From Bacillus sp. FJAT-26390 (GTDB lineage Bacteria > Bacillota > Bacilli > Paenibacillales > Paenibacillaceae), in the NCBI RefSeq assembly GCF_001682865.1, contig NZ_MAQX01000001.1, positions 434,001 through 498,000 of the forward strand: a stretch of DNA of 64,000 nt. Direction: 5' to 3'. Both the position numbers and the translations under genes were made by a program. The notes beneath the pieces were generated by a model that did not search any database, was not told the origin of the DNA, and saw nothing but the letters and a program-made list of their open reading frames with translations. Numbering within the stretch: the first letter of the stretch is position 1; each line of letters begins with the position of its first letter. Shown here one piece after another: positions 35,412-44,600 of this stretch.

Positions 35412-36059
35412 TTATAGGTTCGCCATGCGGTATAGCGGCATCAGCGTCTCGTAAGTAGAAGAAACGAGCGCCAGCAGCGCATCCCCGTCTCGAAGGATCG
35501 GGTCATCCGCCTGCACATGGAGACCGATTAGGAGCTCAGCCTTCTGCACGTCACGGAAGCGGACGAGGGCATCTTTCCAATCCTGCTTCGACATGCTGCT
35601 GACCGCGGTCGATTCCTTCTTCATATGATCCAATGAGAGCACATAATGCTCGGGAACCGTTGCGATTACGTCGTCAATTTGCTTAAGGAAGGCTTTTGCA
35701 ATGTTGGATTTGTTCGGCACCTCATAAATAAGCGCCAGCCATATAAATAAATGATCATCGAACAAGCCCAATTGAAAATGAGGATGCGCTTTGTAGCCGC
35801 GCTTATTGTTGCAGATCGCGAGCCAAGTATCCTTCGGCGGATTTACTTTGCGGCGAGCATGCCTTGCTACATGCAGATACATTTCGTTGCCGGCATGCAC
35901 GGCTGTATCTACGCTGAGCTGCTCCCCGAGCGCACGGAACTTTGGTTGAATTTGATTTTGAATAGCTGCCATTCGTTCTTCAAGACCCTCGAGTCCAAAA
36001 ACATCAAAGTCAGCCTGCGTGAAGCCAGCTAGAGAAGTAGAAGCAGTCTGTGTAGTCAT
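35412..36059 (-). CDS. DUF1054 family protein (YktB-like)
   Basis: This 215-residue soluble protein matches YktB of B. subtilis (DUF1054), with FTQADFDVFGLEGLEERMAAI near the start, HVARHARRKVNPPKDTWLAI and KAHPHFQLGLFDDHLFIWLALIYE in the middle, and the KDALVRFRDVQKAELLIG region. The function is unknown. AAGGAG precedes the ATG. It follows the response regulator by 28 bases and may belong to that operon. Confidence 0.85.
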   Translation of the reverse strand: MTTQTASTSLAGFTQADFDVFGLEGLEERMAAIQNQIQPKFRALGEQLSVDTAVHAGNEMYLHVARHARRKVNPPKDTWLAICNNKRGYKAHPHFQLGLFDDHLFIWLALIYEVPNKSNIAKAFLKQIDDVIATVPEHYVLSLDHMKKESTAVSSMSKQDWKDALVRFRDVQKAELLIGLHVQADDPILRDGDALLALVSSTYETLMPLYRMANL

Positions 36060-36087
36060 CGTTATAATCTCCTTCGGTTAACAAGAA

Positions 36088-36729
36088 TCATTGATGCAAT
36101 AATTTCAAATAAAAGATAGCGATTTGGGTGCGGTCACGCAGCTCGAGCTTGTTTAATATTTCGGTTATATAATTTTTGACTGTGCCTTCACTTAAAAACA
36201 AGGAGGCGGCAATCTCTTTATTGGATTTGCCGTCTGCAATAAGACGCACGATTTGGCCTTCAGCCGGCGTGAGGCCGTTTATCGTCGGCGGCTTGCTTGT
36301 ATCGGTGCGAGGCGTCTCCAGCATGCCAGCAAGCTTGCGGGCAATTTCGGGATGGATGAGCACCGAGCCCTCATGAACCGTTTTGATGCCGCTGATGATG
36401 CGGCTTGGCGGTACATTTTTGAGCAAATAGCCATTCGCTCCGTTACGAATCGCCTGCGCGATATATTCATCGTCGTCGAAGGTCGTCAGTATAAGGACGG
36501 CAGGGGGATGCTCAAGCGCACGCAGCAGCTTCGTACCCTCCACTCCGTCACATACCGGCATACGGATGTCCATGAGGACGACATCGACGGGATGCTGGCG
36601 GACAAAATCGGCTGCTTCCTGCCCGTTAGCGCAAACGCCGGCAACCTGTAAATCTTGATCGAGATCCAATATGACATTCATGCTCTCACGAATAAAAGGA
36701 TCATCATCCACTACCAATACTTGAATCAT
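36088..36729 (-). CDS. NarL/LuxR-family response regulator
   Basis: This response regulator has a receiver domain with the acidic pocket VVDDD (residues 6-10) and phosphoacceptor Asp54 in LMDIRMP, followed by a LuxR-type helix-turn-helix near the C-terminus (LTPAEGQIVRLIADGKSNKE, GTVKNYITEILNKL). The start at 36729 is preferred; an ATG 18 bases upstream gives a longer and less typical N-terminus. It is cotranscribed with the histidine kinase and likely regulates the divergent ABC exporter, as LnrK does for LnrLMN in B. subtilis. Confidence 0.92.
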   Translation of the reverse strand: MIQVLVVDDDPFIRESMNVILDLDQDLQVAGVCANGQEAADFVRQHPVDVVLMDIRMPVCDGVEGTKLLRALEHPPAVLILTTFDDDEYIAQAIRNGANGYLLKNVPPSRIISGIKTVHEGSVLIHPEIARKLAGMLETPRTDTSKPPTINGLTPAEGQIVRLIADGKSNKEIAASLFLSEGTVKNYITEILNKLELRDRTQIAIFYLKLLHQ

Positions 36730-36769
36730 AAGCGCGAACAACCCCATTTCTAAGCAAGTGGTATCGTCG

Positions 36770-37900
36770 TTAACCTCCGAGAAGCGGCAGCGTTGTCGTA
36801 ACCGAGAAGCGGCCAGCGTTCTGCCACTCCAGCCTGCCTCCGATAAGCGATATCCGCTCTTTCATCCCCTTCATGCCAAGACCAGCTTCAATAGGCTCGC
36901 CTGGAAGGCTGCCATTATTGGCTATCGTAAGCGCGACGGAATCTTCCGAGAAGTCAAGATCTACCGTAACTGCGGTCGCTTTGCCATGCCGAACGGCATT
37001 CGTTATGGCTTCTTGGGCATTTTTGAACAATATAAGCTCCAAGCTCGGATAAAGCGGCCTTGGGTGTCCGTTCACTTGAAAGCTGACGGTTATCCCCAAA
37101 GCGGAGGCGGATTCCTCAACGAGACGATCCAGCGCGTAACGCCTGGCGTCCTTCTCGCCATCTGCAGCGAGCCTGCGCACCGTACGGCGCATCAGCTCCA
37201 TGCTGTCCTGCAGTTGGTCGCGTATTTGCGTAAGGGTGCCTTTAGCTCGGTCCGTATCCGCGTCAAACAAATGCAAAGCGGCCTCGGACATCATTTTGAC
37301 ACGAATAAGCCGGTGGCCCAGATCATCATGTATATCTTTGGCGATGCGATTCCGCTCTTCGACCTGCGCATTATGCTCCACCTGCAAGGCATAATCCTGC
37401 ATTCTGCGTCTCGCAGCGTCGAGCTCCGCATGGCTTGCAGCCAGTGCCCCATACAAATCTTCGATTTGGTGGCGTTTTTCCTCGAACTCATTGGACGCAT
37501 ATAGAATGGCAGACGTTGTAACCCAGAGCACGGCGACTGCAAAAGTAATTTCATTGTCTCTGCCATGCAGGCCGGACAGCAATGCCAATAAACCAATCGC
37601 CGCCCAGAAAACGCACATCATAGGCGCGGGTCTGCTGCGAAATGTCGCAATGAGCGTGGAGAATAACAATAGAAACAAAACACCGCCATACGAGTAGGAA
37701 AACCAAGCAAAGCCGATCAGCTCCGCGAGCAGCAATAGATTGCCGGCTTTTGGAAACTGGGAAGAAGCTTTAATCAGGAGCAGGGCGAGCAGCACATAAG
37801 CGGTGTAAAAGGCGTACGAGCCTGCATTTACGTCAACGATGCTAATAATAGGAGGGATCGCTACGAGCAAAATCCGAATCCGGTGCAGCAGTATATTCAT
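36770..37900 (-). CDS. Sensor histidine kinase (HisKA_3 type, LnrJ/DesK-like)
   Basis: This is a membrane sensor kinase with five to six N-terminal helices (residues 10-140) and little extracytoplasmic sequence, followed by a dimerisation domain with the phosphoacceptor His191 in RIAKDIHDDLGHRL and a HATPase domain (NAVRHGKA, GLGMKGMKERI). The sensory signal is probably within the membrane. Its gene is divergent from the ABC-2 exporter, matching the lnrJK-lnrLMN layout, whose B. subtilis version senses linearmycins. Regulation of that exporter is an inference from synteny. Confidence 0.9.
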   Translation of the reverse strand: MNILLHRIRILLVAIPPIISIVDVNAGSYAFYTAYVLLALLLIKASSQFPKAGNLLLLAELIGFAWFSYSYGGVLFLLLFSTLIATFRSRPAPMMCVFWAAIGLLALLSGLHGRDNEITFAVAVLWVTTSAILYASNEFEEKRHQIEDLYGALAASHAELDAARRRMQDYALQVEHNAQVEERNRIAKDIHDDLGHRLIRVKMMSEAALHLFDADTDRAKGTLTQIRDQLQDSMELMRRTVRRLAADGEKDARRYALDRLVEESASALGITVSFQVNGHPRPLYPSLELILFKNAQEAITNAVRHGKATAVTVDLDFSEDSVALTIANNGSLPGEPIEAGLGMKGMKERISLIGGRLEWQNAGRFSVTTTLPLLGG

Positions 37901-38028
37901 GGTAAAATGGCTCCCGCAGCTGAATTTGCTTCATTATAGCATAATGTTGCATGGGCGAACGATAATGAAAACAGCTTTTCATCTAACTTTCATGATGCTC
38001 GCGGCACTTTCTACAGGAGATGACTTTT

Positions 38029-38047
38029 GTCACCTTCAGAAGGTGAC
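38029..38047. promoter_or_regulatory. Perfect 9-bp palindrome, candidate response-regulator site
   Basis: GTCACCTTCAGAAGGTGAC is a perfect inverted repeat with a 1-base centre. It overlaps a TGAC-TTTT-GTCA dyad and a candidate promoter (TTGTCA with TAATAG) in the 222-base spacer between the kinase gene and the ABC-2 operon. Position and NarL-type regulator make it a good operator candidate. Confidence 0.6.
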
Positions 38048-38122
38048 TTAATAGACCTGTTTCGAGGATAGCGATCTTGTATGATTGGTTTATCAGAAAC
38101 AGACCGAAAGGATGAATAATAA

Positions 38123-39067
38123 ATGAGTCTAGTCACATTTCGCGAGGTTGTTAAAAAATACGATACGACATTAACGGTTAACCATCTTAGTTTCAATATC
38201 GGCGAAGGAGAAATATTTGGCCTGCTTGGACCAAACGGCGCCGGAAAAAGCACTTCGATCCATATGCTGTCGGGACTGCTAGAACCAAGCGGCGGCGACA
38301 TTTTGGTGGATGGCTTCTCAATCCGGAAGCAGCCCCTTGAAGTGAAGAAGCGTATCGGTCTAGTGCCGCAGGAGCTGGCTATTTACGAGACGCTGACAGC
38401 CAGAGAGAACGTTACCTTTTTTGCGAAACTGTACGGCTTAAGAGGATCGCTTCTGCGCGACCGCGTTGACGAAGCGCTTCAATTCGTAGGACTGCTGGAG
38501 CGTGCCAAGGATAAGCCTTCAACGTTCTCGGGTGGCATGAAAAGGCGCCTTAACATCGCCTGCGCCATCATGCACCGGCCAAAGCTCATCATTATGGATG
38601 AGCCGACTGTCGGCATTGACCCGCAGTCGCGGAATCATATTTTAGAATCGGTAAGAGCACTGAATAAACTGGGCTCAACCGTCATTTATACGAGCCACTA
38701 TATGGAGGAGGTTGAGGCGATTTGTACACGAATCGGCATCCTGGATCAAGGCAAGCTGATCGCATGCGGCACGAAGGATGAATTGAAGCGCCAGGTCGGC
38801 CAAGCAGAAAAGCTGATTTTTGAAATTGACCGGAAATCAAGCACCGCGCTGACTGAAATAACAGACCATCCGGGCGTACAGCAGCTTGATGAGCATGACG
38901 AGGGTTTGACGCTTGAAGTGTCGGTGAAGGAATCGCCATCCATATTGCAGGATCTGTTGTTTATTATCCAGAAGCATGGCATCAATCTTCGCAAGCTGAC
39001 GCGGATAGAGCCGAATCTTGAGTCGCTCTTCCTTCAAATGACTGGGCGCACTTTGCGTGACGAATAG
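38123..39067 (+). CDS. ABC-2 exporter ATPase (LnrL-like)
   Basis: This is a 314-residue ATPase with Walker A GPNGAGKST, signature SGGMKRRLNIA, Walker B LIIMDEPTVGIDP, the H-loop SHYMEEVE, and a C-terminal extension of about 90 residues of the exporter type (residues 220-314). It starts with an ATG preceded by GAAAGGATG. First gene of a three-gene operon ATPase-permease-permease, transcribed away from a sensor kinase. The arrangement suggests an LnrLMN-like antimicrobial exporter. Confidence 0.92.
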   Translation: MSLVTFREVVKKYDTTLTVNHLSFNIGEGEIFGLLGPNGAGKSTSIHMLSGLLEPSGGDILVDGFSIRKQPLEVKKRIGLVPQELAIYETLTARENVTFFAKLYGLRGSLLRDRVDEALQFVGLLERAKDKPSTFSGGMKRRLNIACAIMHRPKLIIMDEPTVGIDPQSRNHILESVRALNKLGSTVIYTSHYMEEVEAICTRIGILDQGKLIACGTKDELKRQVGQAEKLIFEIDRKSSTALTEITDHPGVQQLDEHDEGLTLEVSVKESPSILQDLLFIIQKHGINLRKLTRIEPNLESLFLQMTGRTLRDE

Positions 39068-39079
39068 GGGGAGTTAACA

Positions 39080-40249
39080 ATGCGAGCATGGTGGACGACA
39101 GCTTATTATGAGCTAATTAAATATAGTCGGATGCGTTCGGTCCTCATTGTATTGATTGGATTGCCATTAGTACTGATCCTGCTGCTTGGAAGCGCGTTTG
39201 ATACGGAGATTAAGCCTTCAAAGGTTGCGCTGTTTACGGCAGATCATGGTGAAATGAGAGCAAGCATCGATTCGTTCTGGAAGGATGAAGCGATCGCGCC
39301 TTACATTAAGGTGGTTGAGGCTGGTTCAGAGAAAGAGGTGCAAGACTTTGTGCGCGAGGGAATTGCCGACTACGGCGTGTATATTCCGGCAAATTATTCG
39401 GAGCTGTTGAAGGCCGGTGAAACTGCCAAATGGCTGACATACTCAGGGCGTTACGAAGAGAAAAATATAGCAGCGGATGCCGTTGTTAACCGATACTTGG
39501 CTAATGTGAACCTGCGCTTGGCGGCGATAGAGACGCTCGGTCCGGAGCTCGCGGCTTCACTTAGCGGAGCTGGCAGCCAAGCAGAAGCTAGCAAGAGTCA
39601 CATTGCAGCCTATAATCTCGGTTCAGGAGATAGTCAAGAGTTCGGAGAAACATCTGCGATCCAATATTATTCAGCAGCTTATTTAATCATGTTTCTACTG
39701 TACGGAGGCATGTCAGCGGGGCTTGCATTGCTGAACCAAAGAGAGAGCGGCACGCTGCAGCGCATGTATGCGATACCTAGCTCATTTAGAGCGATCGTGT
39801 TTGGCATCATCGTTGGAGCCGGCATGCTTGCTGCGCTGCAAGCGGTCATTATCGTAGCGTTCACCTCCTATGTATACGGCGTGGATTGGGGCAGCCACTT
39901 AGGCTTGATTACACTCATATGTTTGCTTACGGCAGCGGCAGGCGCTGGGCTTTCTATCACGATCGCGTCCTTTGCCCGCACGCGGAAAACAACGCAAACC
40001 TTGTTTACTATTATTGTCTTCAGCATGACTTTTCTTAGCGGCGGCATGATGACCGGCATAGAGAAAATGGTTGGCGGCGCCAATAAATTAACGATCAATC
40101 ATTGGGCAAACGTGAGTTTGCGAACGCTTATGAGCGGTACAGATACATCTGCGGTTTGGAATGGAATCGGGATACTTGGCGTTATTGCACTAGCGTTTAC
40201 AATTATCGCAGTGATCAGGCTGCCAAAGGTGGTGAAGCAGCATGCCTAG
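39080..40249 (+). CDS. ABC-2 exporter permease (LnrM-like)
   Basis: This 389-residue permease has one N-terminal helix, a large external domain (about residues 45-190), then five helices in the C-terminal half with the LLNQRESGTLQRMYAIPSSFRAIVFG motif of ABC-2 permeases. GGGGGAG lies 7 bases before the ATG. It pairs with the next gene as a heterodimer and overlaps it by 8 bases. Confidence 0.9.
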   Translation: MRAWWTTAYYELIKYSRMRSVLIVLIGLPLVLILLLGSAFDTEIKPSKVALFTADHGEMRASIDSFWKDEAIAPYIKVVEAGSEKEVQDFVREGIADYGVYIPANYSELLKAGETAKWLTYSGRYEEKNIAADAVVNRYLANVNLRLAAIETLGPELAASLSGAGSQAEASKSHIAAYNLGSGDSQEFGETSAIQYYSAAYLIMFLLYGGMSAGLALLNQRESGTLQRMYAIPSSFRAIVFGIIVGAGMLAALQAVIIVAFTSYVYGVDWGSHLGLITLICLLTAAAGAGLSITIASFARTRKTTQTLFTIIVFSMTFLSGGMMTGIEKMVGGANKLTINHWANVSLRTLMSGTDTSAVWNGIGILGVIALAFTIIAVIRLPKVVKQHA

Positions 40250-41393
40250 CTTTCATATCGCAACTCAACTAATACGCAGAACGATGGGATCTCGCCGCGG
40301 ACTAATTATGAACGTGCTGGTTCCTGCAATCTTTCTTTCTATTATGGCAGGGCTGTTTGCTAGCTTCGATGGGCAAAAAGCGGTTATTGCCATTAGCAAT
40401 CAGGACGCTGGCCTATTAGGCAGCTACCTTGCTTCCTCGGTAGAGCAGGAGAGTCTCTACGAGATCCATTTGGAGCCGAAGCTGACGGAACAGGAGCTTA
40501 AGGATATGGTCGTAAATGGGAAAGCAGATGCTGCTATCTACATCCCTTCCGATTATTCCGCCAAGCTGCTCGAAGGCAGCGTAACGGAGGCGAATTTGTA
40601 CCGGATGAATGTGCAATTGTGGAATGCATCGCTCGCAACCTTGCTGGAGACGGAAGCTAGTAAGCTTTCCTCCTCTGCAAGCCTTGTGAGCAGCACTGGC
40701 GAAGCGGATTTGACAAAGCTGACCGCGCTGCTTGATGCACAGGCGTCGCCAAAGGTAGTTGCCGATAAGGTCAGCATGAAGCTTGGCAAGATCGTTTCCA
40801 ATCCGACGATGATCGGTTTAATCCTTATGTTCGTCATGATGCTTGTCAGTCAATCGATCGGTTTCGTCCTTGAAGATAGAGAGAAGCGGACGATGGCGAG
40901 AATGTTCACCGCTCCGCTCCGCGCTATCGATATCGCCTTCGGCAATTTTATGGGGAGCATGCTCGTAGGCACGATACAGCTTGTTATCGTGCTCAGCTTA
41001 TCTTATTTCGTATTCGGCTACTCGCCGGGCATCTCGTTTGGGTCGCTGCTGCTTGTTCTGGAGTGCTTCTTGCTGGCGGCTGTTGGCCTTGCGTCGGCGG
41101 TTGCCGGGCTTGTGCGCAACAGCGCCCAGCTTTCGCAGATCAACAATCTTATTATTACACCGTCCTGCATGATCAGCGGCTGCTTTTTTCCGATATCCAT
41201 CCTGCCTGATTTTATGCAAAAGCTCGCTAATTTCACTCCGCAAAAATGGGCCATTCAAGCGGTTGACCGTTTAGGCGGCGGAGGCAGCATCAGCGATATC
41301 GGACTTCAGCTTCTTATTCTGCTCTTATTCGCAGCCGTTATGATTGCGTTTGGTTCAGCTGTGCTTAGACCGAATCGCGCAAGCAAATCATAG
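40242..41393 (+). CDS. ABC-2 exporter permease (LnrN-like)
   Basis: This 383-residue ABC-2 permease has the same layout as its neighbour: N-terminal helix, external domain, then five helices with VLEDREKRTMARMFTAPLRAIDIAFGNFMGS as the cytoplasmic motif. The start overlaps the preceding gene. It is the last gene before the proS leader; no clear terminator was seen, only a new promoter for proS. Confidence 0.9.
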   Translation: MPSFHIATQLIRRTMGSRRGLIMNVLVPAIFLSIMAGLFASFDGQKAVIAISNQDAGLLGSYLASSVEQESLYEIHLEPKLTEQELKDMVVNGKADAAIYIPSDYSAKLLEGSVTEANLYRMNVQLWNASLATLLETEASKLSSSASLVSSTGEADLTKLTALLDAQASPKVVADKVSMKLGKIVSNPTMIGLILMFVMMLVSQSIGFVLEDREKRTMARMFTAPLRAIDIAFGNFMGSMLVGTIQLVIVLSLSYFVFGYSPGISFGSLLLVLECFLLAAVGLASAVAGLVRNSAQLSQINNLIITPSCMISGCFFPISILPDFMQKLANFTPQKWAIQAVDRLGGGGSISDIGLQLLILLLFAAVMIAFGSAVLRPNRASKS

Positions 41394-41419
41394 AACACAT
41401 CCAGTGTATAAAATATGGC

Positions 41420-41448
41420 TTGACTTCGCTTCCTTTGTATTGTAAATT
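41420..41448 (+). promoter_or_regulatory. Promoter of the proS leader
   Basis: TTGACT (41420-41425) and TAAATT (41443-41448) are spaced 17 bases apart, upstream of the T-box leader. Confidence 0.75.
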
Positions 41449-41459
41449 TTATCAAAAGT

Positions 41460-41712
41460 TAATGACAATATAACAGCGTCGACCAAGGCTATGTTGATCA
41501 GCTGCCGTTTATCTCAGAGAGGAAGCCCGCAGGCTGCAAGGCTTCTATGAACGACTGATTATTCCCTACCTTGAGAGCTGCGGCGGTTAAGAAACGAGAA
41601 CCGCTGCCGGAAGTCATCTTCCGTTATCTAAGCAAGGGCTGCCACAATGAACGGCAGCTATACTAGGGTGGTACCACGAACGCATTCGTCCCTTACGAAT
41701 GCGTTCTTTTTG
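41460..41712 (+). promoter_or_regulatory. T-box leader of proS
   Basis: The T-box core AGGGTGGTACCACG (41665-41678) precedes a terminator hairpin GAACGCATTCGT/ACGAATGCGTTC with a T-run (41678-41711). The upstream 200 bases fold into stem I, with an apical CTGCAAGGC motif and lower helix TCTCAG/TTGAGA. In the 3' side of that stem, CCT (41565-41567) followed by A is the likely specifier codon for proline. Uncharged tRNA-Pro would pair with the T-box bulge and stop termination, raising proS expression. Confidence 0.85.
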
Positions 41713-41754
41713 TTTTCATTTAACCTAATTTAATCACAAGGAGGCTATTCAACT

Positions 41755-43458
41755 ATGAGACAAAGCCAGTTATTCATGCCAACTTTGCGCGAGGCGCCAT
41801 CGGAAGCGGAAGCAGCCAGCCATATTCTGATGCTGCGCGCAGGTCTGATCAGACAGCTCGCGGCTGGCATTTATACGTATTTGCCGCTCGGACGCCGCGT
41901 GCTTAGAAAGCTCGAGCAGATCGTGCGGGAGGAAATGGATCAAGCAGGGGCGCAAGAGGTGCTGATGCCTGCGATGCAGCCAGCCGAGCTCTGGCAGCAA
42001 TCCGGTCGTTACGAGGTTTACGGTCCTGAGTTAATCAGGCTGCGCGACCGCCACGATCGGGAATTTACGCTGGGTCCGACACATGAGGAAGTGATCACCG
42101 CTCTGGTTCGCAGCGAGGTGAGCTCCTATCGCCAGCTGCCAATGACACTGTACCAGATTCAAACGAAGTTCCGCGATGAACAGCGTCCTCGCTATGGGCT
42201 GCTGCGCGGCAGAGAGTTTTTAATGAAGGATGCTTACTCCTTTGACGAGGACTTTGAGGGCCTTCACCGCAGTTACATGAGCATGTATGAAGCGTATAAC
42301 CGTATCTTTACGCGCTGCGGCCTGAATTACCGCGCCGTTGAAGCGGATGCCGGCTCCATCGGAGGCGAGGGCGGCACGCATGAATTTATGGCGCTCGCCG
42401 AGATCGGTGAGGATACGATTGCGGCATGTGATGCTTGCAGCTATGCGGCTAATTTGGAAAAAGCGGAATTTCGTGCCGAGCTGCGGAGCGAAAGCGGACA
42501 AACCGTTCAACATAAAGAGCCGGAGCGTCTCCATACGCCGAACATTAAAAAAATGGAGCAGCTTGTTGAGGCGTTTGGCGCTCCTGCCGATACATTTATG
42601 AAAACATTGATTTATTCGGCCGACGGAAGCCCGGTAGCGGTTATCGTAAGAGGCGATCATGAGGTCAATGAAATCAAGCTGAAAAATGCGCTAGGTGCCA
42701 CGCAGCTGGAGCTTGCGGATCAGGAGACTACTGAGCGGGTGACAGGTGCGCCAACTGGCTTTGCAGGTCCGATCGGCTTAACGATTCCTATCTTTGCAGA
42801 CTATGCGGTGCTTGCGATGGAAGCGGGAATCGCAGGCGCAAACGAGCAGGACTATCATGTAGGAAACGTGCAGCCGCGCGTTCATCTAGCGCATGCGCAG
42901 GCAGGCGATTATCGCAATGCATTGGCCGGAGACGGCTGTCCGCGCTGCGAGCAAGGCCATTTGACGTTCCATCGCGGCATCGAGGTTGGGCATGTGTTCA
43001 AGCTTGGGACAAAATACAGCGATGCGCTGAATGCTAAATTTCTAAATGCGGCGGGTACGGAACAGCCTTTCATAATGGGCTGCTACGGTATCGGGGTATC
43101 ACGGCTTCTATCAGCGGTACTTGAGCAGCATACAGACAGCAACGGGATCATTTGGCCGAAGGCTATCGCGCCGTATCAGGTGCATGTCGTGCCTGTATCC
43201 GCCAAGGATCAGGTGCAAATGGATTTGGCGCTTCATATAGCGGCTAGGCTGCAGGAAGCGGGCGTAGAGACGCTGCTTGATGACAGGGACGAGCGACCGG
43301 GCGTCAAGTTCAAGGACTCGGACCTAATCGGCATACCGCTGCGCATCGTAGTCGGGAAGCATGCAGCCGAAGGGATCGTCGAGCTTAAGCGTCGAAGCGA
43401 ATCGGAAGCGCAAAAGCTAGGCTTAGAGGAAGCGATTGCTTTTGCGCTCGAAAAGTAA
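41755..43458 (+). CDS. proS: Prolyl-tRNA synthetase
   Basis: This class II aminoacyl-tRNA synthetase of the bacterial type has motif 1 near residue 45, motif 2 (TKFRDEQRPRYGLLRGREFLMKDAYSF) around residues 135-165, an inserted editing domain (about residues 225-405) and motif 3 (GCYGIGVSRL) followed by the anticodon-binding domain. At 567 residues it matches the family. AAGGAGG precedes the ATG. Expression is under the T-box leader. Confidence 0.97.
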   Translation: MRQSQLFMPTLREAPSEAEAASHILMLRAGLIRQLAAGIYTYLPLGRRVLRKLEQIVREEMDQAGAQEVLMPAMQPAELWQQSGRYEVYGPELIRLRDRHDREFTLGPTHEEVITALVRSEVSSYRQLPMTLYQIQTKFRDEQRPRYGLLRGREFLMKDAYSFDEDFEGLHRSYMSMYEAYNRIFTRCGLNYRAVEADAGSIGGEGGTHEFMALAEIGEDTIAACDACSYAANLEKAEFRAELRSESGQTVQHKEPERLHTPNIKKMEQLVEAFGAPADTFMKTLIYSADGSPVAVIVRGDHEVNEIKLKNALGATQLELADQETTERVTGAPTGFAGPIGLTIPIFADYAVLAMEAGIAGANEQDYHVGNVQPRVHLAHAQAGDYRNALAGDGCPRCEQGHLTFHRGIEVGHVFKLGTKYSDALNAKFLNAAGTEQPFIMGCYGIGVSRLLSAVLEQHTDSNGIIWPKAIAPYQVHVVPVSAKDQVQMDLALHIAARLQEAGVETLLDDRDERPGVKFKDSDLIGIPLRIVVGKHAAEGIVELKRRSESEAQKLGLEEAIAFALEK

Positions 43459-43527
43459 GCATCTAACCGAAAATAATGCGCTTTCATATAAAATTCCCAC
43501 TGCCGCCTATGGAATAGCGGAACGAAA

Positions 43528-43573
43528 GGGTAGCGAGCCGTCTGGATTTGGAGACGGCAGCGCCCTTTTTTTA
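43528..43573 (+). terminator. Terminator downstream of proS
   Basis: GCCGTCT pairs with AGACGGC around a short loop, extended by partly paired GGG/CCC, and followed by seven T. Confidence 0.85.
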
Positions 43574-43716
43574 GTTTAGTCGGCTGTATTCGTAAAATTA
43601 GTCAATAATCCAAGTTGCCATAACATAAGATGGAGTATAAGATGAAGATAAGAACAAATTATCAGAACATTTCGTCAACTCATCATCATCTAAACTGAGG
43701 TAAGGGAGGGATTGCC

Positions 43717-44313
43717 GTGAACAAAAGCCACGAAGTCGAATACTGCAATTTGGAGCTGCGATTTGACCGCCGGCAAATCCAAAATCTCATCCGCGATCTT
43801 ATTCAGGAAGGTTACTCCTTGTATTGGAGCGAGACGGAAGGGCAGTTTTTAGTATCCATTCGAACCGGCCGCAAGCTCGTTAAGCTGCAATTCCAACGAA
43901 TGAAGAATCGTTACAAAATTGTCGGCGACTATATCATCAAAGACGAGAAGCTGTCAGAGTTGATTGAAAAGCTGATTAATGACACACGTGGACATGCGGT
44001 TGTGAAGCGCATTAAAGATCGTCAAATCGTCATTGAAAGTATTATGTTCGGTGAGATTATACGACTCGTGGAGGTGTCCGGTATGGAACATCGGATTATT
44101 TATCAGAAGAAGCCTTTCGTTACAATAGAAGAAATGATTAGAGCTTTTCAATCCAAGCGAGCAGAGGAAAGAGCCATCGTGCTGCGTTATGAACTGGATT
44201 ACGAGCTGTCGATGTTATTCGATGCACTGCAAGGCGATGACGAGGAAGCGGTTACGGAATCGAAAGAACGGCTGATGGCGCTCCGTTCGGAAATGTTGCA
44301 ACTGGAGCTCTGA
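43717..44313 (+). CDS. Hypothetical protein (198 aa)
   Basis: This soluble protein alternates beta strands and helices, with a basic centre (IVGDYIIKDEKLSELIEKLIN, then GHAVVKRIKDRQIVIESIM) and a C-terminal acidic helical tail. The GTG at 43717 follows AAGGGAGGG. No family is recognised. It stands between terminators and is a single-gene unit. Confidence 0.7.
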   Translation: MNKSHEVEYCNLELRFDRRQIQNLIRDLIQEGYSLYWSETEGQFLVSIRTGRKLVKLQFQRMKNRYKIVGDYIIKDEKLSELIEKLINDTRGHAVVKRIKDRQIVIESIMFGEIIRLVEVSGMEHRIIYQKKPFVTIEEMIRAFQSKRAEERAIVLRYELDYELSMLFDALQGDDEEAVTESKERLMALRSEMLQLEL

Positions 44314-44344
44314 TGATGGATGTTGGTCCCTATATGAAAATCTA

Positions 44345-44391
44345 AAAGCGATCGAAAGCTGTGCGGAATATGCAGCCTTTGATCGTTTTTA
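44345..44391 (+). terminator. Terminator after the 198-aa gene
   Basis: GCGATCGAAAGCTG pairs with CAGCCTTTGATCGT around a short loop, followed by T-run. Confidence 0.8.
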
Positions 44392-44600
44392 GGTTGCGCT
44401 GTGAGCTTGAATCCGCAGGTGGTTGTAGAGAATAGAATGGGGATTTCCTTCATATATAAGATAAACTTTTTGAATCGGTCAATATTTTTGATGCTGCAAT
44501 TGAGACATTTTTCTAGGCAAATAGTTTTCTTCTTGGCGTAAAAGGAGTAAAATGAAACTATTGTGACCCAAAATAGATGATGAAGGATGGAAGAAACCAG

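Noticed and set aside
41394..41754. Small ORF or sRNA between lnrN-like and proS genes
   Set aside because: The promoter, T-box core and terminator explain the region as a T-box leader.
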